Assembly (NCBI GenBank): GCA_027596195.1
Contig: JADGJG010000226.1
Location: 1 to 29,897, forward strand
Direction of reading: 5' to 3'
Source: Podochytrium sp. JEL0797
Lineage: Eukaryota; Chytridiomycota; Chytridiomycetes; Chytridiales; Chytriomycetaceae
DNA: 29,897 nt
Under the pieces are notes generated by a model, which saw only the letters and a list, made by a program, of their open reading frames with translations, did not search any database and had not been told where the DNA came from. Positions 21,248 through 29,897 of this stretch are shown here, piece by piece. A program made the position numbers and the translations under genes. Position 1 is the stretch's first letter. Every line of letters begins with the position of its first letter.

Positions 21248-21505
21248 ACCGAACGCGCTTGCCAGCAATACATAGTCCAACGTTCTGGTCGACTCATCTT
21301 TCTAAATTCAACACTCGGATGGCGTGGCTCGGCGGTTACGAAACCGCTTTGAAGTTTGAAAGCGACCAACGCTAACTTCGATGACAAATCGCGATTCATT
21401 CAACTATCTCGCGACAGCAGCAGTAGTTTCAGTCATGAACATTCAATCGGAAACTCTGTAATAGACAACCGTGAATATCAAATGATTTAGCGATTGTGGG
21501 CTTTG
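21248..21505 (+). pseudogene. Broken copy of the receptor's first exon
   Basis: This stretch aligns with 17,616-17,885, the first exon of the neighbouring receptor. Shared words include CACTCGGATGG, CTCGGCGGTTACG, GATGACAAATCG, ACAACCGTGAATATCAAA and GATTGTGGGC. It contains indels and in-frame stops and lacks the rest of the gene. It is the remnant of a tandem duplication of the receptor, cut off before the mobile element. Confidence 0.75.
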
Positions 21506-21557
21506 CTGTAAGCTCAGTGTCAGCTCTTTCCTTTCCGCCAGAAAAAACTTTGTCCGC

Positions 21558-21690
21558 TTTTTTTTTTTTTTTCTTGACGGAGTCAAGAGCTGATGACAGA
21601 TTTTTCGGCAACCCCGTCCCAGGTTCAAATCATGGCCAAAGACACATTTTCTGGAGCTCTGTCCGTTAGAGCTACCGACTTCAAATTTCA
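21558..21690 (-). repeat. Possible SINE-like insertion with poly(A) tail
   Basis: On the minus strand a run of 15 A (T15 at 21,558-21,572) ends a stretch that begins with an A-box-like word (TAGCTCTAACGG, rc of 21,663-21,674) and a D-arm-like GCTC...GAGC pairing. A proper B box on the same strand is not clear; the best GGTTCAAATC match lies on the opposite strand. A tRNA-derived SINE is possible but weakly supported. No other gene is seen between 21,506 and 21,821. Confidence 0.25.
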
Positions 21691-21821
21691 AATGTAGCAA
21701 TATAATTTATAACTGTAATGTTTAGCCGTGGCCGAATTTTGAAATTCGCGGTTTGAAATCCGCTCGTTGAAATCGCGCCGCAATGACGAATTGAGACTCC
21801 AGAGAGCGAATGTATACTATT

Positions 21822-21876
21822 ATAAACATCTTCGCCCAGTTTCAGTGATGGATCGCGACGGGGGAAGCAAGGGGGG
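21822..21876 (+). repeat. Left terminal inverted repeat
   Basis: These 55 bp match the reverse complement of 26,958-27,012 without a mismatch. Similarity continues with small indels to about 21,890 (GGGTGGCGAGCG against GTGGGGCGAGCG). The outer tip is ATAAACATC. A G-run (GACGGGGGAAGCAAGGGGGG) makes up the inner part. The repeat contains an ATG (21,848). Confidence 0.93.
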
Positions 21877-21898
21877 AGGGTGGCGAGCGGGGGGGTGA
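21848..21898 (+). other. TIR-encoded upstream reading frame
   Basis: The ATG inside the left TIR opens a 16-codon frame (MDRDGGSKGG...) rich in glycine. It ends with TGA at 21,896-21,898, one base before the helicase ATG at 21,900. If the transcript starts outside or early in the TIR, this frame would be read first and the helicase would depend on reinitiation or leaky scanning, which would lower its level. Confidence 0.4.
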
Positions 21899-21899
21899 C

Positions 21900-23927
21900 A
21901 TGGCCATTTCGTCAAAACATCGCAAAATGCTGCCTCTCGACCACCTGAATGACATTGCCGTACAATGCCATCTCATTACTCGCGAGGTCCTTAAGAACCA
22001 AGTCCGAGATTGGCAGTCCAGCGCTGTCGAGGCCTTCCTCCAATGCCGAGACTTCTTTGCGATTCAGCCAACGGGTGCCGGAAAGACGTGGATCACTGCC
22101 CTCATTGTTCTCGTTTTCCAGAAACTCAAGAACTCGAGCAATCTCATCAAAGTCAGCAAACAGTCATCAGTCCTCTACATCGTATCACCACTCCTTTCTG
22201 TCATGCAAGATCAAATGAACGACCTCAACGGCCGCAACATCCCAGGCCTGCGCGGAGCGGCATTCGGATCTCTCGACGGGGCCAAGGATCTAAACAACGA
22301 ACACACCCGAGCGACTCGAGAGCTCATTGCGAATGGGGAGGTCCAGGTTGTGTGGATGACACCCGAAATGGTGGCGCTTTTGAGCAAAGGGAACCGATGG
22401 ACGGAACCGCTGTTCTCCCTCGTTAAACAGACAGCGATTGGATTCGTAATCGACGAAGTTCATCTGCTGCTGGATGCCGGTGACTTTTGGCGACCGGACT
22501 ACCTCGCGTTGGAGTTGCTGAGACCGCTCCTTCCTCTGGTGCCAATCGGATTGATGAGTGCCTCTGTTCCTCGCTCCACTCTTCAAGTCTTGACAACTCG
22601 TTTGAGAATAAAGCCTGATGTTGTCATGCTTGTTGGCTGTACCGATCGACCAAATGTGTTTTACAAAGTGGTGGAACGAAAGCCTATTCCACAGACGTTT
22701 GGTCATATGCGCGACGATGTCTCTGCCTTCCTTTTGGACCCACACAACTTTGTCTTCAACCCCAACGACTATCCTGTCATGATTTTTGCCAACAACCGAC
22801 CATTGGCTGGTGCCATTGTTGACTACATCATTGGCCAAGCAAGTGCCTGCCCCAAGATTGTTGCCAAGTTTACAAGATTGTCGTCTGAAACCCACAAGTA
22901 CGAAGTTTTGACTCTGATGAAAGATGGCTCCAACGTGCTCCAGATTTTTGTGTGCACAGGCGCGATGGGTGTCGGCAACAACCCTCCTGCGATCAGGCGC
23001 GTCATTCACTTCCTTCCACCAGACTACAACTCATACTTTCAAGAATCTGGTCGCGTGGCTCGAAATCATGGCTTGGGTCGAGTCGAGTTGCACTACCGAG
23101 TTTCTGATTTTCAACCCAAGTCCACCGATTCCAACGCTGTGAAGCTTTCGAAAGCAAGGGATAAGCATATCTTCCAATTTTACATTGGCGTATTGTTGGA
23201 TGAAGAAAGTGGAGTGGTGGAAGTGACGTGTAGGAGGGCGGTGCTCGGCAGTCACTTTGCGGGGACACCATACTCATCCTTGCCTGAGCGCTGCTGTGAT
23301 GTTTGCCATCCGGATTTGTACCCAACTCCTACTCTGCCTCCGGCTCCTCGGAAAGTGGGATACCGAAAGAATGCGTGTCGGATGTCACCACAGGAAAGGG
23401 TGGATCTTGCAGGGTTGTTGTCCGAAAGGCGTGAGGCACTAGTCGCAGGAATCAAAAGACCCCAACAAGCGGTCAAATTTGCGCCACAAATTGTGGGGCT
23501 TATGTGTGACGATGCTGGGGGCATGGTGAAAGGCACATTCCTGTGGCCTGACAATTTCGAGAGGCAGTGGAGACAGCCTCTGATGGACATTGTGAAAGAC
23601 TTTCTGGTGCAGATTGGGAAAGGGACGACTTTGAGTTCAGCTGTGGTGGTGAACAAGCAGAATGCGCCAAGTGTTATGGAGATGAGGTCTTTTCTTGAAG
23701 GGAAGAACGAATTTCCTCCCGGAGGCGGAATTTGGGGCAAGAAGCCAGCTGGGAAGTTTATCAAGGAGAAGTATAGTGAGGAGTTTCGTGATTTTGTGTT
23801 GCTCAGTCATGGTGGTGGGGTTGTTGAGGGTGGAGAGAATAGAGAGAGACTTGAGAGTTTGGATGACATTGAGGGTGTGTGGAACGAATGTGAGGATGAA
23901 GAGGCAGGAGATGAAATGGAAGAATGA
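21900..23927 (+). CDS. RecQ-like superfamily 2 DNA helicase of the element
   Basis: An intronless protein of 675 aa. Helicase motifs are in order: motif 0 (RDWQSSAV, about 36-43), motif I/Walker A (QPTGAGKT, 56-63), Ia (VSPLLSVMQDQ, 95-105), motif II (DEVH, 185-188, against the usual DEAH/DEVH), III (LMSAS, 218-222), IV (IFANNR, 295-300), V (VCTGAMGVGNN, 351-361) and VI (QESGRVAR, 381-388). A RecQ-type zinc site follows (CR at 444, CCDVC at 465-469). After about residue 490 the sequence is unfamiliar; the helix-turn-helix and HRDC domains are not recognised. The protein should unwind DNA 3'-5' with ATP. In this element its likely job is to process ends or replication intermediates. Its ATG lies about 10 bp inside the imperfect part of the TIR, so the promoter must lie in the TIR or the flank. 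Confidence 0.9.
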   Translation: MAISSKHRKMLPLDHLNDIAVQCHLITREVLKNQVRDWQSSAVEAFLQCRDFFAIQPTGAGKTWITALIVLVFQKLKNSSNLIKVSKQSSVLYIVSPLLSVMQDQMNDLNGRNIPGLRGAAFGSLDGAKDLNNEHTRATRELIANGEVQVVWMTPEMVALLSKGNRWTEPLFSLVKQTAIGFVIDEVHLLLDAGDFWRPDYLALELLRPLLPLVPIGLMSASVPRSTLQVLTTRLRIKPDVVMLVGCTDRPNVFYKVVERKPIPQTFGHMRDDVSAFLLDPHNFVFNPNDYPVMIFANNRPLAGAIVDYIIGQASACPKIVAKFTRLSSETHKYEVLTLMKDGSNVLQIFVCTGAMGVGNNPPAIRRVIHFLPPDYNSYFQESGRVARNHGLGRVELHYRVSDFQPKSTDSNAVKLSKARDKHIFQFYIGVLLDEESGVVEVTCRRAVLGSHFAGTPYSSLPERCCDVCHPDLYPTPTLPPAPRKVGYRKNACRMSPQERVDLAGLLSERREALVAGIKRPQQAVKFAPQIVGLMCDDAGGMVKGTFLWPDNFERQWRQPLMDIVKDFLVQIGKGTTLSSAVVVNKQNAPSVMEMRSFLEGKNEFPPGGGIWGKKPAGKFIKEKYSEEFRDFVLLSHGGGVVEGGENRERLESLDDIEGVWNECEDEEAGDEMEE

Positions 23928-23941
23928 AAGTTATATTATCT

Positions 23942-26903
23942 TTACAATTGAATATACTCTGTCCCATCTTCATCGATACCAAAACCGACGTCGTCCACTT
24001 CTCCGTCAACATTGTCCTCACCCCCATCTTGCTGCCCTTTCCGCAGCTTTCGAATCTTCTCCTTAATGTACCCCGCATTATTCAACTGAAACATTCCCAC
24101 TTCCCACATGGATTCGACCCCAAACACCTTCCGTTCAACAGGGGTCAGAGTTTTGGTTTTCATTTGACTCAAGTCGAAACGAAACGACTTCTTGTCCTTG
24201 TCAGTTTGGACGTTTTGGTGGTGATGGGAGCCTGTGTGATGAATACCCAACTTGTGAAACAACTGATCCTCCACTTTGCTCAAAGTTGGTGCCACCATTG
24301 ACACGCGTTGGGAATGGGAGAAGTACGTGTTTGTCCCGGCTCGCTTTTCCATCGTTTTAAACTGTAGAACGTACTTTTCGAATGACCAGTCCAGCGAGGT
24401 GAATGAATCCGCGAGCCCCAATGAATTGCAAAACCGATTCTGAGCGGAAATGTACGCACACCGAGCCGACATGAGAGACTCCATCGAGATGAGCTCTTTG
24501 GTAATCAATGAGCAGTACGTTGTTGAATATAGCTTGAGCATGGGGAGAAAGAGGCGATGAACCCGCATGAGGCCTTGTCCATCACCGTGTTTCACACAAG
24601 ATTTCAATACCTAGAATTAAATGAAAGTTAGATCTTTAAAGCTGAGAATCACGTTCATACTTTGTAGAGGAGCACATCCTTGATGAACTGGAGTTGGTAG
24701 TTTTGAAATGGATCCGCAACGTTTGGCTCCATTGTTTTCGAAATCCCCTTCCCATCGGGCTTCACTGCCACCACCTCCTTATAATATCCCTCATCCAGCC
24801 TCCGTAAGATTGCCGAAATGATGGCTTCCATATCACTCTCCGTTCTTCCCCCTTCTGGAACCACTTCGGCGTCAAACCGCAGCTCAGCACACACGGTCTC
24901 CAACTGCTCCCACAAATAACAGTCAAATACGTCCATAATTATCTCCTGCATCTCATAAAACTTGAACTTGTTTCCATTGAGTTGTGGATTCTTTTTGTGC
25001 CCGTACCACCCAAGAGAACCTCGCACACTCGTGTGCCAACCATACTTGACGACATTGCAGCGCAGGATACACATCTTGTAATGAAATTCTCCCGTGGATG
25101 TCTTGTAGTCCAATAACCTGTTTTGGATAATTAGAATTGCGTGGAGAAGCAAAGATACTGACCGATCAAGCAACGAGCCATAAATATCATGCTTCCTCTC
25201 ACAGATCGTGGCATGAATGTTTATCACGCTACCACCATCTCCAGAAATAATCTGCTCCATTCCTCCCGCCTCTGTCATGTTGTGAATCTCGCGGAAGTCC
25301 GTCAGGATATTGAGCATTCCATCCACACACATTTCCTTGTCTTTCGACAGCTTGTTTGGGATTATCGCGACTGGATCATGATTACGCGACGGATGCTTGT
25401 TGATGAAAGGAAAGCTCTTGAATCCCTTGAAGTTTTTGATGAGAAACGCGCGAATCGCAACCCGGGAGTGCTCATCGAGAAAGTCGCAGTCAGCGTCGTT
25501 TGGGAGGATGTCGGAAACCGCGAGGTCTGCGATAGGGATGCGTGGAGAAAGTGGAAGGGAGGGGTCGTCATCTGTGACAGGAATGTACCCCCGCAACGTT
25601 TGTGAAACGAGCAAGTTGCTGTGATCGGATGCCTTTTGGGCAGTCTTTCGGTACCTCTCCACATTGTCCAGCACAAGAATCTGCTTGTAGCAGTCGTAAG
25701 TTGTGGTCGGGTCCAGCAGCGACGCAATTGAATCCGCATATTTATCGGACGTTCGTAATGCTGTCTTGTAGGATGCAGTAATTCCATACTCCTTCAGCAA
25801 ATGCCACACGCTCGAATTCACTCCATGCCTCAACATCACAAGACCATTCTCCTTCTGCAGGAGGTTCCGCTGCATACTTGACGACTGCTCAAACATGGAC
25901 ATGACCATGCAAAACTTGGCTGTTACACCACCCACGAGAGAGGAAATCATGGAGCTAACAAACGGTGCTTGCGACTTCCATGATTGAACCATGGCAGAAA
26001 TGTTTAAACGAGAATCAACGGTGACAGCTTCGTGACGTACGGAGCAGCAGGCACCCATCTCGGAAGTTGCCAAGGCTCCAGTAGCATCTTGCAGAAACTT
26101 GGTTCTCGTCTCTTGAGAAAGAGTGGCGTACAGGAGCGAGAGGGTGGGAGATTGAGAATCCGGTGGCAACGACTCGAAAGCCTCGCAGATTTGGGCAACA
26201 ACCAGTGGAGCGTCTTCCATCCTCTTCCTCATTTCTGCAACGCGTTGGGCCTCGTTTGCGACGCGTTCATTCTCGTGTGCAATGCGCCGTGCCTCGTCAA
26301 TGGCAAGTTGTTCAGCAGTCTGTGCCTCGTCGGCGGCAAGTTGTTCTGCAAGCTCAGCCGACTCGTTTCGGATTCGTTCCGCCTTCAAACGGTTCTTAAA
26401 CTGCGTCGTGTACTGAGGATTGTGCGTATAGAGAGAATGATCTACGAAGATCGAGTCGAGAGATTTCGATAAACAACGCGGGTCGTTCAGCTCCTGCACA
26501 ACATTGGTAGGAGGTGGGGCTTCAGCAGATCCGTAGAAGCGCGTTGAATGACGCGATGGATTTTGCCGCACAGGTGTTTGAGGAGCTGTGTGATTTGATC
26601 AAATCAGTTGGCGTTCCAACCTGCGTCAAAATATGAACTGTACCCGCGTCACCCCCTGGTGCCTTATAAAAAGAACCTGGCGGGATTGATGTTTGGCTTG
26701 TGCGCTGGGCGGGAGTTGTACGTTCTATTCACGTTGGCGATGTCGCAAACTCTCAGCCTAATCAACATATAAAATCCAGTCAAATCACCATTGCTTTGGA
26801 TAGAAGTCAACGGAGACCGTGACTTTTTCGCGAACTGCCCATTGCGAAGCTTCTCTTGGTGGTTAAGCTGCCTTTTCTGGCTGGAGGGATTCTGGTTTTC
26901 CAT
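23942..26903 (-). CDS. DUF6589-like protein, candidate recombinase of the element
   Basis: Proposed exons: 26903-26789, 26724-26677, 26585-25163, 25117-24661 and 24610-23942. All phases agree, giving 903 aa. Introns are 64, 91, 45 and 50 nt; the first two are less sure, and the 45-nt one is in frame and could be retained. The N-terminus is basic (KKSRSP). A charged alanine/glutamate-rich coiled coil lies at about 114-177. Resemblance to fungal DUF6589 proteins, judged from memory, includes KEYGITASYKTAL, VLDNVERYR (Asp at about 361), GDGG (about 503), FHYKM, RGSLGWYGHKK and VKHGDGQGLM. The spaced DN, GD and FH motifs recall an RNase H-like fold, but this is a guess. It is the only large gene besides the helicase and so the best candidate for the DNA-cutting enzyme. 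The tail is acidic (GEDNVDGEVDD). Confidence 0.7.
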
Positions 26904-27012
26904 TGTCGCAGATTTTTTGTTTGATCAATTTGAGGAAATTTTCTTTCGCTCGCCCCACCCCCCTTGCTTCCCCCGTCGCGATCCATCACTGAAACTGGGC
27001 GAAGATGTTTAT
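24128..27012. repeat. Tandem repeat unit 1 (2885 bp)
   Basis: This is the right 56% of the element, from inside the last exon of the DUF6589-like gene to the tip of the right TIR. It is repeated directly after itself at 27,013-29,897. I saw no difference between the copies in the stretches compared, and the encoded proteins are the same. Similarity stops at 24,127 (C against T at 27,012). Confidence 0.95.
26958..27012 (-). repeat. Right terminal inverted repeat, first copy
   Basis: This is the exact reverse complement of 21,822-21,876. On the minus strand it starts ATAAACATC and carries an ATG at 26,986 that opens a frame of 59 codons toward the DUF6589-like gene, in a different frame from the proposed start at 26,903. 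Confidence 0.93.
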
Positions 27013-29788
27013 CTTCCGTTCAACAGGGGTCAGAGTTTTGGTTTTCATTTGACTCAAGTCGAAACGAAACGACTTCTTGTCCTTGTCAGTTTGGACGTTT
27101 TGGTGGTGATGGGAGCCTGTGTGATGAATACCCAACTTGTGAAACAACTGATCCTCCACTTTGCTCAAAGTTGGTGCCACCATTGACACGCGTTGGGAAT
27201 GGGAGAAGTACGTGTTTGTCCCGGCTCGCTTTTCCATCGTTTTAAACTGTAGAACGTACTTTTCGAATGACCAGTCCAGCGAGGTGAATGAATCCGCGAG
27301 CCCCAATGAATTGCAAAACCGATTCTGAGCGGAAATGTACGCACACCGAGCCGACATGAGAGACTCCATCGAGATGAGCTCTTTGGTAATCAATGAGCAG
27401 TACGTTGTTGAATATAGCTTGAGCATGGGGAGAAAGAGGCGATGAACCCGCATGAGGCCTTGTCCATCACCGTGTTTCACACAAGATTTCAATACCTAGA
27501 ATTAAATGAAAGTTAGATCTTTAAAGCTGAGAATCACGTTCATACTTTGTAGAGGAGCACATCCTTGATGAACTGGAGTTGGTAGTTTTGAAATGGATCC
27601 GCAACGTTTGGCTCCATTGTTTTCGAAATCCCCTTCCCATCGGGCTTCACTGCCACCACCTCCTTATAATATCCCTCATCCAGCCTCCGTAAGATTGCCG
27701 AAATGATGGCTTCCATATCACTCTCCGTTCTTCCCCCTTCTGGAACCACTTCGGCGTCAAACCGCAGCTCAGCACACACGGTCTCCAACTGCTCCCACAA
27801 ATAACAGTCAAATACGTCCATAATTATCTCCTGCATCTCATAAAACTTGAACTTGTTTCCATTGAGTTGTGGATTCTTTTTGTGCCCGTACCACCCAAGA
27901 GAACCTCGCACACTCGTGTGCCAACCATACTTGACGACATTGCAGCGCAGGATACACATCTTGTAATGAAATTCTCCCGTGGATGTCTTGTAGTCCAATA
28001 ACCTGTTTTGGATAATTAGAATTGCGTGGAGAAGCAAAGATACTGACCGATCAAGCAACGAGCCATAAATATCATGCTTCCTCTCACAGATCGTGGCATG
28101 AATGTTTATCACGCTACCACCATCTCCAGAAATAATCTGCTCCATTCCTCCCGCCTCTGTCATGTTGTGAATCTCGCGGAAGTCCGTCAGGATATTGAGC
28201 ATTCCATCCACACACATTTCCTTGTCTTTCGACAGCTTGTTTGGGATTATCGCGACTGGATCATGATTACGCGACGGATGCTTGTTGATGAAAGGAAAGC
28301 TCTTGAATCCCTTGAAGTTTTTGATGAGAAACGCGCGAATCGCAACCCGGGAGTGCTCATCGAGAAAGTCGCAGTCAGCGTCGTTTGGGAGGATGTCGGA
28401 AACCGCGAGGTCTGCGATAGGGATGCGTGGAGAAAGTGGAAGGGAGGGGTCGTCATCTGTGACAGGAATGTACCCCCGCAACGTTTGTGAAACGAGCAAG
28501 TTGCTGTGATCGGATGCCTTTTGGGCAGTCTTTCGGTACCTCTCCACATTGTCCAGCACAAGAATCTGCTTGTAGCAGTCGTAAGTTGTGGTCGGGTCCA
28601 GCAGCGACGCAATTGAATCCGCATATTTATCGGACGTTCGTAATGCTGTCTTGTAGGATGCAGTAATTCCATACTCCTTCAGCAAATGCCACACGCTCGA
28701 ATTCACTCCATGCCTCAACATCACAAGACCATTCTCCTTCTGCAGGAGGTTCCGCTGCATACTTGACGACTGCTCAAACATGGACATGACCATGCAAAAC
28801 TTGGCTGTTACACCACCCACGAGAGAGGAAATCATGGAGCTAACAAACGGTGCTTGCGACTTCCATGATTGAACCATGGCAGAAATGTTTAAACGAGAAT
28901 CAACGGTGACAGCTTCGTGACGTACGGAGCAGCAGGCACCCATCTCGGAAGTTGCCAAGGCTCCAGTAGCATCTTGCAGAAACTTGGTTCTCGTCTCTTG
29001 AGAAAGAGTGGCGTACAGGAGCGAGAGGGTGGGAGATTGAGAATCCGGTGGCAACGACTCGAAAGCCTCGCAGATTTGGGCAACAACCAGTGGAGCGTCT
29101 TCCATCCTCTTCCTCATTTCTGCAACGCGTTGGGCCTCGTTTGCGACGCGTTCATTCTCGTGTGCAATGCGCCGTGCCTCGTCAATGGCAAGTTGTTCAG
29201 CAGTCTGTGCCTCGTCGGCGGCAAGTTGTTCTGCAAGCTCAGCCGACTCGTTTCGGATTCGTTCCGCCTTCAAACGGTTCTTAAACTGCGTCGTGTACTG
29301 AGGATTGTGCGTATAGAGAGAATGATCTACGAAGATCGAGTCGAGAGATTTCGATAAACAACGCGGGTCGTTCAGCTCCTGCACAACATTGGTAGGAGGT
29401 GGGGCTTCAGCAGATCCGTAGAAGCGCGTTGAATGACGCGATGGATTTTGCCGCACAGGTGTTTGAGGAGCTGTGTGATTTGATCAAATCAGTTGGCGTT
29501 CCAACCTGCGTCAAAATATGAACTGTACCCGCGTCACCCCCTGGTGCCTTATAAAAAGAACCTGGCGGGATTGATGTTTGGCTTGTGCGCTGGGCGGGAG
29601 TTGTACGTTCTATTCACGTTGGCGATGTCGCAAACTCTCAGCCTAATCAACATATAAAATCCAGTCAAATCACCATTGCTTTGGATAGAAGTCAACGGAG
29701 ACCGTGACTTTTTCGCGAACTGCCCATTGCGAAGCTTCTCTTGGTGGTTAAGCTGCCTTTTCTGGCTGGAGGGATTCTGGTTTTCCAT
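26986..29788 (-). CDS. Second, 3'-truncated copy of the DUF6589-like gene
   Basis: By the same splicing the exons are 29788-29674, 29609-29562, 29470-28048, 28002-27546 and 27495-26986, giving 850 aa. It equals the first copy up to the codon at the unit junction (27,013). There the last 61 residues of the full protein, including the acidic tail, are lost. Eight residues (INIFAQFQ) encoded by the inverted repeat of the first copy replace them before a stop at 26,986. All core motifs (VLDN, GDGG, FHYKM, KHGD) remain. It may be active, inactive or a competitor of the full protein. No helicase gene accompanies it. Confidence 0.65.
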
Positions 29789-29897
29789 TGTCGCAGATTT
29801 TTTGTTTGATCAATTTGAGGAAATTTTCTTTCGCTCGCCCCACCCCCCTTGCTTCCCCCGTCGCGATCCATCACTGAAACTGGGCGAAGATGTTTAT
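27013..29897. repeat. Tandem repeat unit 2 (2885 bp), ends at window edge
   Basis: This is a copy of 24,128-27,012 in the same direction. Its left edge abuts the tip of the first copy's right TIR without spacer. Its right edge, the tip of its own TIR, is the last base of the window. The window end and the unit end coincide to the base. Confidence 0.95.
29843..29897 (-). repeat. Right terminal inverted repeat, second copy
   Basis: It has the same 55 bp as 26,958-27,012 and ends at the last base of the window, so its flank and any target-site duplication cannot be seen. Confidence 0.93.

Larger units (their letters stand above)
21822..27012. mobile_element. TIR-bounded element with RecQ-like helicase and DUF6589-like protein
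   Basis: The element is 5191 bp long. Its ends are perfect 55-bp inverted repeats starting ATAAACATCTTCGCCC. It holds two convergent genes whose stops are 14 bp apart: a RecQ-like helicase from the left end and a five-exon DUF6589-like gene from the right end. Together they fill almost the whole element, which is the economy of an autonomous transposon. No DDE, tyrosine-recombinase or reverse-transcriptase gene of a known type is visible. No target-site duplication can be read, because the right end runs directly into a second partial copy. The left flank is GCGAATGTATACTATT. Mobility is inferred from structure only. Confidence 0.8.

Noticed and set aside
21600..21690. Functional tRNA gene
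   Set aside because: A D-arm-like pairing and a B-box-like word exist but lie on opposite strands, and no acceptor stem forms.
26807..26986. Start of the DUF6589-like gene at the TIR ATG
   Set aside because: That frame ends at 26,807 and I found no clear splice from it to the main exon. The ATG at 26,903 joins by two introns with matching phase.
26986..27012. Nested insertion of the element into an older copy of itself
   Set aside because: A nested insertion would leave the left part of the older copy before 21,822. The left flank there is unrelated, so a simple nested insertion does not explain the arrangement.
21822..27012. Helitron, Crypton or retrotransposon
   Set aside because: There is no Rep/HUH motif, no tyrosine-recombinase signature and no reverse transcriptase. 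The helicase is RecQ-like, not Pif1-like, and long TIRs do not fit Helitrons.
29843..29897. Telomere at the window end
   Set aside because: No TTAGGG-like or other short tandem repeat is present; the window ends at the tip of a TIR.
1..29897. CRISPR array, bacterial operon or riboswitch
   Set aside because: No short regular repeats with spacers are present, and the genes are intron-bearing and eukaryotic.

Overview
The window looks like nuclear DNA of a zoosporic fungus, most likely a chytrid (Chytridiomycota). Three things point that way: genes cut by many 45-91 nt GT-AG introns, a GABA-B-type class C receptor with a cytosolic C-terminal domain, and plant-style LRR proteins beside GPI-anchored fasciclins and a type I metacaspase. 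The organism call is inference; no rRNA or other marker gene is present. Exon structures were worked out by hand from splice sites and reading phase.

Positions 1-4100 hold a decayed F-box/LRR pseudogene, an intact F-box/LRR gene and a seven-exon WW-metacaspase, all on the minus strand. Positions 4100-11,900 are a local duplication zone. F-box/LRR, fasciclin and YbjQ-like genes recur there as whole genes, frameshifted genes and fragments, as if an LRR(+), FAS1(+), YbjQ(-) unit had been copied and eroded. Positions 11,916-16,534 hold a nine-exon OSCA/CSC1-type channel that runs on into a PX domain. A two-exon orphan gene (16,585-17,476) and a twelve-exon class C GPCR (17,599-21,070) follow. A broken copy of the GPCR's first exon and a T15 tract lie beyond it.

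The most interesting part is 21,822-29,897. Perfect 55-bp terminal inverted repeats bound a 5191-bp element with two convergent genes: a RecQ-like helicase with an intact ATPase core and a RecQ-type zinc-site remnant, and a five-exon protein of about 903 aa resembling the fungal DUF6589 family. No familiar transposase is visible. The DUF6589-like protein is therefore the candidate recombinase and the helicase its likely partner; both roles are inferred. The right 2885 bp of the element, from inside the DUF6589-like gene to the tip of the right inverted repeat, is repeated head-to-tail once more with no difference noticed. The window stops exactly at the tip of that second repeat. This could be a real tandem array, a circular intermediate, a one-ended event or an assembly loop at a contig end.

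How the genes work together: helicase and DUF6589-like protein appear to form one mobile unit. The remaining genes (F-box adaptors, cell-surface adhesins, metacaspase, channel, receptor) are ordinary host genes, several in recently expanded families.
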